A DNA stretch of 64,000 nt from Bradyrhizobium sp. LTSP885 (GTDB lineage: Bacteria > Pseudomonadota > Alphaproteobacteria > Rhizobiales > Xanthobacteraceae), in assembly GCF_000938305.1 (NCBI RefSeq), contig NZ_JYMT01000039.1:1-64000 (forward strand), given 5' to 3'. Under the pieces are notes generated by a model. That model did not search any database. It saw only the letters and a list, made by a program, of their open reading frames with translations, and was not told where the DNA came from. Shown here in pieces: positions 50,984 through 59,755 of the stretch (its first letter is position 1; the number at the start of each line of letters is the position of its first letter). The translations under genes and the position numbers were made by a program.

Positions 50984-51586
50984 ATGTCAAAGTCCAGAGT
51001 CCTGCTTGCCTTCACCGCATGTGTTATCGGCGCCTCCGCACTGCCGGCGTCGGCCGATTCCATCCCGGGGCTCCGCGGGCATGACCACACCGGCATCACG
51101 GTGCCGGATGTGAAAGCGGCGACGGCTTTCTTTACCGATGTGATCGGCTGCAAGCACGCGATGTCGTTCGGGCCGTTCTCGGATGACAAGGGGACGTTCA
51201 TGCAGGACGTCGTCAACGTCAATCCGCGCGCGGTCATCGACGAGATCAGCATGGTCCGTTGCGGCTATGGCTCCAACATCGAGCTGTTCCAGTATCAATC
51301 GCCCGACCAGGCCAAGACGCTGCCGAAGAACAGCGATCTCGGCGGCCACCACATCGCGCTCTACGTCGACGACATCGACACCGCGGCGGCCTATCTGAAA
51401 TCGAAGAACGTCAAGACCATGCAGGGGCCGATTCCGCTCAAGGAGGGTCCCGCGGCCGGCCAGTCGATCCTTTATTTCCTGACGCCGTGGGGACTGCAGA
51501 TGGAGCTGATCAGCTACCCCAAGGGCATGGCCTACGAGAAGGGCGCCGATACCGTGCTGTGGTCGACGACCGAGCCGACGAAATGA
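50984..51586 (+). CDS. Exported VOC-fold (glyoxalase/bleomycin-resistance) protein
   Basis: The 200-residue protein has a signal peptide of about 25 residues (VLLAFTACVIGASALPASA) followed by a VOC domain: HDHTGITVPDVKAATAFFTDV, LFQYQSP, GGHHIALYVDDIDTAAAYLKS and GLQMELISY. Metal ligands expected of the fold include His in HDHTGIT and GHH and a Glu in QMELIS. A periplasmic VOC protein is unusual. ATG 50984 (AAGGA 8 nt before) is preferred to the ATG at 50978. It follows a transporter operon and precedes an amidohydrolase. Confidence 0.8.
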   Translation: MSKSRVLLAFTACVIGASALPASADSIPGLRGHDHTGITVPDVKAATAFFTDVIGCKHAMSFGPFSDDKGTFMQDVVNVNPRAVIDEISMVRCGYGSNIELFQYQSPDQAKTLPKNSDLGGHHIALYVDDIDTAAAYLKSKNVKTMQGPIPLKEGPAAGQSILYFLTPWGLQMELISYPKGMAYEKGADTVLWSTTEPTK

Positions 51587-51708
51587 GGCGCCTGGCATCG
51601 CCGCGCCGGTCGACATGACGTCGGCGGCGCGGCTGCCCGGCCAATTTGCGTAACCGGCAAGAAACTTGCTACAGGCGACAGCGTCTTTCGCAATATTCGG
51701 AGATGACG

Positions 51709-52848
51709 ATGCCGTTTGACTTGATCCTGCGCGGCGGACGGGTGATCGACCCGTCGCAAAAACTCGACGCCGTAACCGACGTGGCGTTTGCGAGCGGCAA
51801 GGTGGCCGCAGTCGGACAGGGCCTGAAGGCCGATCCCGCGACCGAGGTCCGCGATGTGTCCAAATACATCGTCACGCCGGGGATCATCGACCTGCACACC
51901 CATGTCTATTGGGGCGGCACCTCGCTCGGCATCGATGCCGAGGAGTTCTGCCGCGCTTCTGGCGTCACCACCTCGGTCGATACCGGCAGCGCCGGTCCCG
52001 GCAATTTTGCCGGCTTCCGCAAGCACGTGATCGAGCCGAGCCAGGTCCGCATCCTCGCCTATCTGCACGTCTCGCATGCCGGCATCTACGGCTTCTCCAA
52101 CCGGGTGATGGTCGGCGAGAGCGAGGAGCTGCGGCTGATGAACCCGATCGACGCCGCGCGCGTCGCGGACGAGAACCGCGACCTCATCGTCGGCATCAAG
52201 GTGCGGGTCGGCCTCCACGCCTCCGGCAAGTCCGGGATCGTGCCGCTCGAGATCGCGCTCGAGGTCGCTGAAGAGGTCGGCATGCCCTTGATGGCGCATA
52301 TCGATCATCCGCCGCCGAGCTATGAGGACGTGCTGTCGCGGTTGCGTCCGGGCGACGTGCTGACGCACGCGTTCCGGCCGTTCCCCAATACGCCCGCGAC
52401 CGCGCAGGGCACGGTGAAGCAGGTCGTGCTGGAGGCGCGCGAGCGCGGCGTGCTGTTCGACATTGGTCACGGAAAGGGCTCGTTCGCCTTCAAGACCGCG
52501 CGCGCGATGCTCGCCAACGGTTTCTATCCGGACACCATCTCCTCCGACATCCATCTGCTGTGCATCGACGGCCCGGTCTTCGACCAGGTGACGACAATGT
52601 CGAAATTCCTCTGCATGGGGATGTCGCTGCCTGATGTGATCGCGGCGTCAACCGTCAATGCCGCGATGGCGTTGCGGCGCCCGGAGCTCGGCAGCCTCAA
52701 GCCGGGCTGCGTCGGCGACGCTACGCTGATCTCGATCAAGGAAGGCCAGTTCGACTATGTCGACGTCGTCGGCGAGCACCTGATGGGCGATCGTAAGATC
52801 GTGTCCGAAGGCGTCGTGATCGGCGGCCGCTGGTGGCATCCGAAGTGA
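51709..52848 (+). CDS. Amidohydrolase/deacetylase family metal-dependent hydrolase
   Basis: The 379-residue protein has the amidohydrolase (TIM-barrel) pattern: FDLILRGGRVIDPSQ, the HxH metal motif DLHTHVYWGG, further metal ligands in LMAHIDHPP, and the C-terminal Asp in SSDIHLLC. It is related to dihydroorotases and N-acyl amino-acid deacetylases of the EF_0837 type. GGAG precedes ATG 51709; ATG 51703 is an alternative. It is in the same direction as the transporter and VOC protein, so it may act on the imported compound. The actual substrate is unknown. Confidence 0.88.
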   Translation: MPFDLILRGGRVIDPSQKLDAVTDVAFASGKVAAVGQGLKADPATEVRDVSKYIVTPGIIDLHTHVYWGGTSLGIDAEEFCRASGVTTSVDTGSAGPGNFAGFRKHVIEPSQVRILAYLHVSHAGIYGFSNRVMVGESEELRLMNPIDAARVADENRDLIVGIKVRVGLHASGKSGIVPLEIALEVAEEVGMPLMAHIDHPPPSYEDVLSRLRPGDVLTHAFRPFPNTPATAQGTVKQVVLEARERGVLFDIGHGKGSFAFKTARAMLANGFYPDTISSDIHLLCIDGPVFDQVTTMSKFLCMGMSLPDVIAASTVNAAMALRRPELGSLKPGCVGDATLISIKEGQFDYVDVVGEHLMGDRKIVSEGVVIGGRWWHPK

Positions 52849-52932
52849 TCGATGCGCTGCCGCCGCAGGGCCGCACCGCCAAAATATCGAAAACAACCCC
52901 ATGCAAAGTAGCCGGCGGCTGACACGGCAACT

Positions 52933-52962
52933 TGACACGTCGGGCAACTCAGCGGTATTCTT
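52933..52962 (+). promoter_or_regulatory. Putative sigma-70 promoter upstream of the SPFH gene
   Basis: TTGACA (52933-52938) and TATTCT (52957-52962) are separated by 18 nt. It is 230 nt upstream of the SPFH gene, so it would give a long leader. The leader contains a small hairpin (52982-52998, CATTCGC-TTT-GCGAATG). The rest of gap 52849-53191 holds nothing I can assign. Confidence 0.5.
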
Positions 52963-53191
52963 CCATTATTCCGAAATCATGCATTCGCTTTGCGAATGAT
53001 GCGCAACTGCAGCAACGTGATCGTCGCGCGATTCGTTGTGCGGTTCATCCTGTGATCAAAAAAAGATTGGCACGATCCGCTCTGCACACCGGCTTGCACG
53101 GCCATCGCCGCGCACCACATTTCCGCTCCGCAATTCTGGGATGTCGGTTTGGCTTCCCAAACCGCCCGGTTGCGAATTGTGGAGATGGACT

Positions 53192-55201
53192 ATGGACTTC
53201 CTTGGTTTTCTTAATGGCTCTGGCTATCTTCAACCGGCCATTTGGATCGCAGCAGCGGTCGCGTTTGTCGTCCTGCTGCGGATATCGAACGTATTTCGTT
53301 ACATTCCGAACAATCAGGTCGGCATCGTCGAAAAGCTGTGGACGACCAAAGGCTCGATCGAAGGTGGCTTCATCGCGCTGAACGGCGAGGCCGGTTACGA
53401 GCCCGAAGTGCTGCGCGGCGGCCTGCACGTGCTGTTCCCCTTCATGTACCGGATCCACAAATCGGATCTCGTCACCGTCGGCCAGGGCAAGATCGCCTAT
53501 GTGTTCGCGCGCGACGGTGCACCGCTCGAGCCATCGCAGGTGCTCGCTGCCAACGACAGCGAGGACAAGTCGGACTTCGGAAACGCGCGTCGCTTCCTGC
53601 TCGGCGGCGGCCAGAAGGGCCCGCAGCGCAAAGTCCTGCGTGAGGGCACCTATGCGATCAACACGACGCAGTTCGCCATCATCACCGACGATCGCGTCTT
53701 TGGCCACGCGCTGAGCCAGCAGGAGCGCGGCGTGCTCGAGGGCATGCAGCTCACGATCTCCGAACGCTGGGGCTTTGCGCCGGTCGTGCTGGCGGCCGAT
53801 CATGATCTGGTCGGTGTCGTGACCGTGCATGACGGTCCGTCGCTGCCGTCAGGTGAAATCATTGCGCCCGAGGTCGGGACCGATCTCGGCGACGGGGCGA
53901 GCTTTCACAACAATTTTCAGGAGCCAGAGAAATTCCTCAGGGCTGGAGGCTATCGCGGCCGGCAGCTACAGGTCATCGTCGAAGGCACCTGGTACATCAA
54001 TCGTCTGTTCGCGACCGTCGAGGCGGTGCCGAAAACCGTGATCCCGGTCGGCAATGTCGGCGTCGTCATCTTCTACACCGGCCCGCGCACCGACGATGTG
54101 TCGGGTGAGCAGTATCGCCACGGCGAGCTCGTGCTCAATGGCAGCCGCGGCGTCTGGAAGGACCCGCTGTTGCCGGGCAAATACGCCTTCAATACCTATG
54201 CCGGCAAGATCGAGATCATCCCGACCGTCAACTTCATCCTGAAATGGGTGCGCGGCGAGGTCGGGTCGATGAAGCTCGACGAGAACCTGTCGGAGATCTC
54301 GCTGATCACAAAGGACGCGTTCGAGCCGACGCTGCCGCTCTCGGTCGTCATGCATATCGACTACAAGAAGGCGCCGATGATCATCCAGCGCTTCGGCGAC
54401 GTGAAGAAGCTGGTCGAGCAGACGCTCGACCCGATGGTCTCTGCGTTTTTCAAGAACATCGCGCAGAAGATGACGCTGATCGAATTGCTGCAGAACCGCG
54501 CCGCGATCCAGCAGGAATCCGCCGCCGAGATGAAGGCGAAGTTCGAGGGTTATTCGCTCGACCTCCAGGAGGTCTTGATCGGCACGCCGCGGGCGGCGGC
54601 GGGCGACCATACGATCGAGAACATCCTGATCCAGCTCCGTTCGCGCCAGATCGCGCGCGAGCAGATCGAGACCTATCAGGAGCAGGAGAAGGCCGCGGTC
54701 CAGGAGCGCACGCTCAACGAGGCCAAGGCGACGGCGGCGGCGCAGTCGGCGCTGACGCAATCGCTGATCCAGGTCCGGGTCAACGAGAACGAGGGTGCCG
54801 CTGCGCTCGCCCGCGCGCAAAAGGATGCCGAGAGCCGCAAGGTGACGGCAGCCGCGGTCGGCGAGCAGTCGCGGCTCGAAGGCCAGGGCGAGGCCGACCG
54901 GGTGCTGGCGATCGGTACTGCGAATGCGCAGGCGACCAAACTGTCGGTCGATGCCTATGGCGGCCCGGAGTTCAGGCTCGCCGAGCAGAACTTTGCAAAA
55001 TTCGCCGACGCCCTGACCCGGATCAATCAGCCGCTGGTGCCGCAATTCCTGATGTCCGGCACGCAGGGGCAGGAGGGCAGCAACGCGGGCCTGATCCCGA
55101 CCGCGATGCTGAGCTCGATGTTCGGGCAGATGATGCCCGGTGCGCTGGAGAAGCTGAAGGACGAGGCGCCGAAGGCCGCGCGCAGGCCCAACGGTCAGTG
55201 A
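53192..55201 (+). CDS. SPFH/band-7 (flotillin-like) membrane protein
   Basis: The 669-residue protein has a short N-terminus, one membrane helix (PAIWIAAAVAFVVLLRI, about 12-28), an SPFH-type domain with VPKTVIPVGNVGVVIFYTG and LKWVRGEVGSMKLDENLSE, and a long helical/coiled-coil segment rich in Glu, Gln and Ala (about 480-605, LNEAKATAAAQSALTQ). The C-terminus is Gly/Met-rich (GLIPTAMLSSMFGQMMPG). Flotillin-like proteins assemble into membrane scaffolds. GGAG precedes ATG 53192. It is larger than typical FloT; the middle 80-300 region with FARDGAPLEPSQVL is family-specific. Confidence 0.85.
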   Translation: MDFLGFLNGSGYLQPAIWIAAAVAFVVLLRISNVFRYIPNNQVGIVEKLWTTKGSIEGGFIALNGEAGYEPEVLRGGLHVLFPFMYRIHKSDLVTVGQGKIAYVFARDGAPLEPSQVLAANDSEDKSDFGNARRFLLGGGQKGPQRKVLREGTYAINTTQFAIITDDRVFGHALSQQERGVLEGMQLTISERWGFAPVVLAADHDLVGVVTVHDGPSLPSGEIIAPEVGTDLGDGASFHNNFQEPEKFLRAGGYRGRQLQVIVEGTWYINRLFATVEAVPKTVIPVGNVGVVIFYTGPRTDDVSGEQYRHGELVLNGSRGVWKDPLLPGKYAFNTYAGKIEIIPTVNFILKWVRGEVGSMKLDENLSEISLITKDAFEPTLPLSVVMHIDYKKAPMIIQRFGDVKKLVEQTLDPMVSAFFKNIAQKMTLIELLQNRAAIQQESAAEMKAKFEGYSLDLQEVLIGTPRAAAGDHTIENILIQLRSRQIAREQIETYQEQEKAAVQERTLNEAKATAAAQSALTQSLIQVRVNENEGAAALARAQKDAESRKVTAAAVGEQSRLEGQGEADRVLAIGTANAQATKLSVDAYGGPEFRLAEQNFAKFADALTRINQPLVPQFLMSGTQGQEGSNAGLIPTAMLSSMFGQMMPGALEKLKDEAPKAARRPNGQ

Positions 55202-55246
55202 CGTTGCGATAGTGCGGCGAGTATCAGCCGCGAAGGAAGTGTGCTC

Positions 55247-55362
55247 CCTCTCCCGCTTGCGGGGGAGGGCCGGGGTGGGGGCTCTTTCCGCGAGTCACAT
55301 CGTGGAGAGAGCCCCCACCCGCATCGCATCTGCGATGCGACCTCCCCCGCAAGCGGGAGAGG
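55247..55362. repeat. 116-bp cruciform-forming repeat
   Basis: The 22-nt arms at 55247-55268 and 55341-55362 are exactly inverted (core CCTCTCCCGCTTGCGGGGG). Inside are further inverted segments (GGTGGGGGCTCT with AGAGCCCCCACC) and a small hairpin GCATCGCA-TC-TGCGATGC. It lies between the convergent SPFH gene and binding-protein gene and may act as a terminator for both. I recall similar repeats in Rhizobiales. Confidence 0.85.
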
Positions 55363-55390
55363 TGCAGGGACCCTGCGGACGAGTCCGTTT

Positions 55391-57001
55391 CTATTCGGTC
55401 TTGTCGACGTTCCAGAACACCGGCGGCGCCGGGCCCTCCAGCACCCCGGTCAGCGATTTGCGCCACGCGCTCGGCGAGCGGAACTGGCCGAGCGGGATAA
55501 AGATCACCTGCTCGTAGGCTTCCTTCTGGATGTCGATCGCGAGCTTCTTCTGCTCCTCAGGCGAGGTCGCGCGCGCAAAGGCGTCGCGCATCTGCTCGAG
55601 CTTGGCATCCTCCGGCCAGCCGAACCAGGCACGCTTGCCGTTGGCTGCGATTTGGCCGTTGACGATCGGGTTCATCACTTCGGTGGCGCCCGTGAAGGTG
55701 AAGAACATGTTCCAGCCGCCTTCCTTCGGCGGCTTCATGCTGGCGCGGCGGCTGACCACGGTCTGCCAGTCGGTCACCTGCGCATCGACATTGAAGCCGG
55801 CGTCGCGGAGCCGCTGCGCCACGACGATCGGCGGCGACTTCAGTATCGCGTTATCGCCGGGAATCATGATCACGACGGGCGTGCCGTCATAGCCCGATTC
55901 AGCCAGCGCCTTCTTGGCCTCGGCCAGGCCGTTGCCCTTGATCAGCGTCTCGGCGCCGATGTCGCTGGCGAGTGGCGTGTCGCAGGCGAAATACGCGCCG
56001 CAGATCTCGTAATATTTGGGGTTGCCGATGGTGGCGTCGAGCACATCCTTCTGGTTCAACGCCAGGAACGCCGCACGGCGGATTTTGACGTTGTCGAATG
56101 GCGGATGCAGGAAATTCATCCGCCCCTCGATCTGGAAGCCGAACTTGTTGAGCACGGCGACGGTCAGATCGGGATTGGGCTCGAGCACCGGCAGCAGGTC
56201 GATCGGCGGCAGCTCGAGGAAATCGATATCGCCGGATTGAAGCGCGTTGACCGCGGTCTGCGCATCGGGCATCGTGATCCATTCGATGCGATCGACCTTC
56301 GCGACCTTGCCGCCGGAGGTCCAGTCCGGCGGCTCCTTGCGCGGAACATAATCGGGATTCTTCTCGTAGACCGCCTTAACGCCCGGCTGGAATTCGCCCT
56401 GGACGAATTTGAACGGGCCCGAGCCGATCTGCTCGGCGATCTGCTTGCCCGGCGGTGTCTCCGCCAGCCGCTTCGGCATCATGAACGCGACATAGGAGGA
56501 GGGCTTTGCGATGCTCTCCAGCACGAGGCCGTAGGGCTCCTTGAGCTTGAGCACGATCGTCGTCGGTCCGGTCGCCTCGAGCGATGCCGTGAACTCGGCC
56601 AGCTTCTGCGCCATGCCGTCGACCGTGCCCCAGCGCTTCAGCGAGGCGACACAGTCCTCCGCGGTGACGGGCGGGCCATCATGCCATTTCAAGCCGTCGC
56701 GCAAGGTGAAGGTATAGGTGAGTTTGTCGTCGGAGATGGTCCAGTCCGCCATCTGCGGCCGGACCTTGAAGCTGGCATCGATGCCGAGCAGCGTGTCGTA
56801 GACCATGTAGCCATGGTCGCGGGTGATGTAGGCCGTCGTGAAGACGGGATCGAGGATGCGCAGGTCCGAGTGCATCACCGCAGTGATGGCCTTCCGGCCG
56901 GCGGCGGCGGAGGCCTGCGATGTCCATATCGCCGGGGCAGCGATCGCCGACGGCACGCCGGCAGCAAGCTTGAGCAGGGTCCGGCGCGAAACGTAGGGCA
57001 T
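55391..57001 (-). CDS. Orphan ABC substrate-binding protein, paralogue of the one at 19 kb
   Basis: The 536-residue exported protein has a signal sequence (SRRTLLKLAAGVPSAIAAPAI, Tat-like) and is strongly similar along its whole length to the family-5 binding protein at 18965-20584: MHSDLRILDPVFTTAYITRDHGYM, YTFTLRDGLKWHDG, KLKEPYGLVL, AFMMPKRLAETPP and GSGPFKFVQ recur nearly unchanged. No permease or ATPase genes are adjacent, so it may share the DppBC/DppDF importer, widening its substrate range. AGGAGACA precedes ATG. Confidence 0.93.
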   Translation of the reverse strand: MPYVSRRTLLKLAAGVPSAIAAPAIWTSQASAAAGRKAITAVMHSDLRILDPVFTTAYITRDHGYMVYDTLLGIDASFKVRPQMADWTISDDKLTYTFTLRDGLKWHDGPPVTAEDCVASLKRWGTVDGMAQKLAEFTASLEATGPTTIVLKLKEPYGLVLESIAKPSSYVAFMMPKRLAETPPGKQIAEQIGSGPFKFVQGEFQPGVKAVYEKNPDYVPRKEPPDWTSGGKVAKVDRIEWITMPDAQTAVNALQSGDIDFLELPPIDLLPVLEPNPDLTVAVLNKFGFQIEGRMNFLHPPFDNVKIRRAAFLALNQKDVLDATIGNPKYYEICGAYFACDTPLASDIGAETLIKGNGLAEAKKALAESGYDGTPVVIMIPGDNAILKSPPIVVAQRLRDAGFNVDAQVTDWQTVVSRRASMKPPKEGGWNMFFTFTGATEVMNPIVNGQIAANGKRAWFGWPEDAKLEQMRDAFARATSPEEQKKLAIDIQKEAYEQVIFIPLGQFRSPSAWRKSLTGVLEGPAPPVFWNVDKTE

Positions 57002-57107
57002 TCGCTGTCTCCTGATTGGCGCAGACGCATCCTGCAGCGCCGGGCATGTTTCACCAATCCGATGCTTCAGGCAAGCGAGGGCTGCGCCGCCGCACAGGGA
57101 ACAGGGC

Positions 57108-58607
57108 TCACGGCTTCAGGGCATAGCCGAGCAGGCGCTCGTTCGCGCCGAGCTTTTCGCAATCGGCCGCATTCGACGCGAAGTGCGATTGCTCCCGCGC
57201 GTTGTAGCAGCGGTAGAGCGGAATCGTTCCGGGCTGCGCCTGCGCAGAGACCCAGCCGGCCGTGCGCAACCGCTGATAGGCGTGGGCTTCGCAAAATCCC
57301 TTCTCGGCGAGAAGATGATCGGGATGGCCGGGCCGCAGGCTGACGCAGTCTTCGAGCTCGACCATGGGAGCCCCGGCGGCCGCGGCCGTCATCAGGTAGC
57401 CCGATTGCGCTTCGAACCGGTAGGACGTGCCATTGCCGGGGACCGGCCCCGTCGTCGACCAGCGATCGTGCAGCGCTGAATTGTACCAGCGCGCGAGCTG
57501 CACGCCGACCTGCGGGGTCGCTTGGGTATCGCTGCGCGACACATCCACGGGCCGGACCACCAGATATTTGTCCGCGTGCCCGCCGCCCGGCGGCCAGTAG
57601 GCGTAGACCAGCAACCATGAATTCGACAGCTGGTTACCGCCGGTCGCAGCGTCGAGCAGGACCGGATAGGTGACGAGTTCGGACGGCGCCGGGCGCTGCC
57701 AGACGCCGGGGTCGAGCACCAACAGTGGCTCCGGCACTGCCTTGAGCGTGACGTGATCGCGGGTCAGGAACAATCCGAGACCGCCGGGCACCCAGCCAGT
57801 CAGCGCCAGCTCGCCGCTTGCCGTCCAGCGCGCGACGCTGCTGCCCGACCCGTTCATCAAACGTGTGGCCTGGCCGCCGAGCCCGGGCTCGTCCCACTTG
57901 CCGTCAAAATATTTCTTCCATTGGCCGGGGCCGGGATCGGCGAGTGGCGCGCGCGCCGCGATCAGCGCGCCGTCCCGCGGACGGAAGCAGTAGAGGTAGT
58001 AGAAGCTGTCGCGACCATCGACGGCGGTGCAGTCACCTTCGCCGGTGTTCTTGCCCGGCGTCGGGCGGTCGGTGCCGGTGATGATCTGCCCGAGGTCGTG
58101 CCAGGTCAGGCCGTCGTCGGATGAGGTCGCAAGCGACATCGATTTGTGGGTCTGGCCCGCCGGATAGTTGCAGGCGGTCTCGTCATGGATGAAGCCGAGG
58201 ACGGTGGCGCCGGTGCGCTCCGCATGGTTCAGCCACTGGCCGCAGGAATCGACGCTGCCCGGCGGGCCCGGCCGCAGCACCACCCGGGCGGGGCCGCCCA
58301 TGTCCGATGGCCTGATACCATCGATCGCCCGCGTCTCGGCATGGGCGTCGAAGCCGCGAAAGCGTCCGTTCGGAAGCGCGATCTCGCTGAACTTGTTGTC
58401 GGCAATGTCGGCGGCGGGTCCCCGCACGATGGTGGGAACGCCCACGCGAATGCGGATGCAGCTCGCGCAAACCTCGCCCTTGGCGGGCGCTGCGCCCGAG
58501 AATCCTGGCGCCGGCAACCAGAACGCCAGCGCCGCGGCAAGCGCCAGAATGCGGGATTTGTGACGATTGCGAACGAATGGCCGTCCGCCGCCGGAGGGAC
58601 TACTCAT
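57108..58607 (-). CDS. Secreted protein, beta-propeller-like with a DUF5648-like C-terminus
   Basis: The 499-residue protein has a basic N-terminus (PFVRNRHKSR) and a signal peptide (ILALAAALAFWLPAPGFSGAA). The central part shows sialidase/propeller-like motifs (SLATSSDDGLTWHDLGQ, GEGDCTAVDGRDSFYYLYC, DHVTLKAVPEPLLVLDPG), and the C-terminus IPLYRCYNAREQSHFASN...LLGYAL matches the DUF5648-type carbohydrate-binding-like repeat. A secreted glycoside-associated role is an inference. ATG 58607 is used; the long open frame upstream to 59363 is antisense to the next operon and is rejected. Confidence 0.75.
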   Translation of the reverse strand: MSSPSGGGRPFVRNRHKSRILALAAALAFWLPAPGFSGAAPAKGEVCASCIRIRVGVPTIVRGPAADIADNKFSEIALPNGRFRGFDAHAETRAIDGIRPSDMGGPARVVLRPGPPGSVDSCGQWLNHAERTGATVLGFIHDETACNYPAGQTHKSMSLATSSDDGLTWHDLGQIITGTDRPTPGKNTGEGDCTAVDGRDSFYYLYCFRPRDGALIAARAPLADPGPGQWKKYFDGKWDEPGLGGQATRLMNGSGSSVARWTASGELALTGWVPGGLGLFLTRDHVTLKAVPEPLLVLDPGVWQRPAPSELVTYPVLLDAATGGNQLSNSWLLVYAYWPPGGGHADKYLVVRPVDVSRSDTQATPQVGVQLARWYNSALHDRWSTTGPVPGNGTSYRFEAQSGYLMTAAAAGAPMVELEDCVSLRPGHPDHLLAEKGFCEAHAYQRLRTAGWVSAQAQPGTIPLYRCYNAREQSHFASNAADCEKLGANERLLGYALKP

Positions 58608-58881
58608 CGCGCGATTATGGTTCGGAGCGGCGAGGGTTTTATGTAGCGCCGTCACACTATCGCGTGATTGCGCCGCCGCGGGGACTCTCACGATGTGGGA
58701 TCGCCATGCCCCGCCAGGGGCACGCAACTGTCCGCGCTGCATGGGAGACCGCCACTTCGCAAGGGCAGCGGAGGCTGTTCGGATCGCACTCCGCCGTGTA
58801 GGCTGTTGTTTCTGCCGGCCAAACCACAAGGTCACCCACGTACCAAGGGAACGAGCAGCCGAGGGAGAGCTAAACAACGAC

Positions 58882-59751
58882 ATGACCGATATCCGATACG
58901 TAGCACCGCGCTCGCTTGATGAAGCGATTGGCGCATTCGCTGCCGCCGGAAGTGCCGCCCGCATTATGGCAGGCGGCACCGATTTGTTGGTGCAAATGCG
59001 CTCCGGCCTGGTGCGGCCGGGATTGATCGTCGACGTCAAGAAGATCGGCGAGCTGACTGACATCGAGGAGACCGCCGATGGCGGCTTCCGCATCGGCGCT
59101 GCCGTTTCAGGCATGGCGCTGCTGGAACATAAGCGGTTCGGCAAGGTCTGGCCCGGCGTGCTCGAGGCCGTCAACCTGATCGGCTCCAAGCAGGTGCAGG
59201 GCCGGGCGTCCGCCGGCGGCAATCTTTGCAACGGCTCGCCCGCCGGCGACAGCGTGCCGGCGATGATCGCAGCCGGTGCCGTCGTCACCGTGCAGGGCCC
59301 GAATGGCCGCCGCGAGACCAAGGTCGAGGACTTTCCGACCGGACCCGGCCGCACCAACCTCAAGCCGGGCGAAATCCTCGTTAGTTTTGCGCTGCCGCCG
59401 CGCCCCGCGGGCTCCAGCGATGCTTATCTGCGGATGATCCCGCGCACCGAGATGGACATCGCGGTGGTCGGCCTCGCCGTCAGCCTCACCTTGAGGGACG
59501 GCGTCTGCACCGCGGCCCGCGTCGGGCTCGGTGCGGTGGCGCCGACCGCGCTGCTGGTCGAGCCGGCTGCCAAGGCGCTGATCGGCTCGAAGCTCGATGA
59601 CACCGCGCTGGAAGCTGCCGCCGCTGCGTGCCGCGCCGCTTGCCGTCCGATCGACGACAAGCGCGGCACCATTGCCTACCGCACCAAAACATCAGGCGTG
59701 CTGCTCAAGCGCACCGTTGCGATCGCAGCCCGGCGCGCCGGAGGAAATTGA
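58882..59751 (+). CDS. Molybdenum hydroxylase medium (FAD) subunit, CoxM-like
   Basis: The 289-residue protein is the FAD-binding subunit of the xanthine dehydrogenase family: AGGTDLLVQMRSGLVRPGLI (FAD loop), IGSKQVQGRASAGGNLCNGSPAGDSVPAM and RRAGGN-type C-terminus. It accepts electrons from the iron-sulfur subunit and reduces an acceptor. GAGGGAGAG precedes the ATG. Operon order medium-small-large matches CO dehydrogenase-like clusters, but the large subunit is not of the CODH type. Confidence 0.9.
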   Translation: MTDIRYVAPRSLDEAIGAFAAAGSAARIMAGGTDLLVQMRSGLVRPGLIVDVKKIGELTDIEETADGGFRIGAAVSGMALLEHKRFGKVWPGVLEAVNLIGSKQVQGRASAGGNLCNGSPAGDSVPAMIAAGAVVTVQGPNGRRETKVEDFPTGPGRTNLKPGEILVSFALPPRPAGSSDAYLRMIPRTEMDIAVVGLAVSLTLRDGVCTAARVGLGAVAPTALLVEPAAKALIGSKLDDTALEAAAAACRAACRPIDDKRGTIAYRTKTSGVLLKRTVAIAARRAGGN

Positions 59752-59755
59752 CACC

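Noticed and set aside
55241..57343. 700-residue open frame on the plus strand
   Set aside because: It mirrors the binding protein on the other strand and crosses a repeat; no family features.
58608..59363. N-terminal extension of the secreted propeller-like protein
   Set aside because: It would overlap the molybdenum hydroxylase medium subunit on the other strand; a good signal peptide follows ATG 58607.
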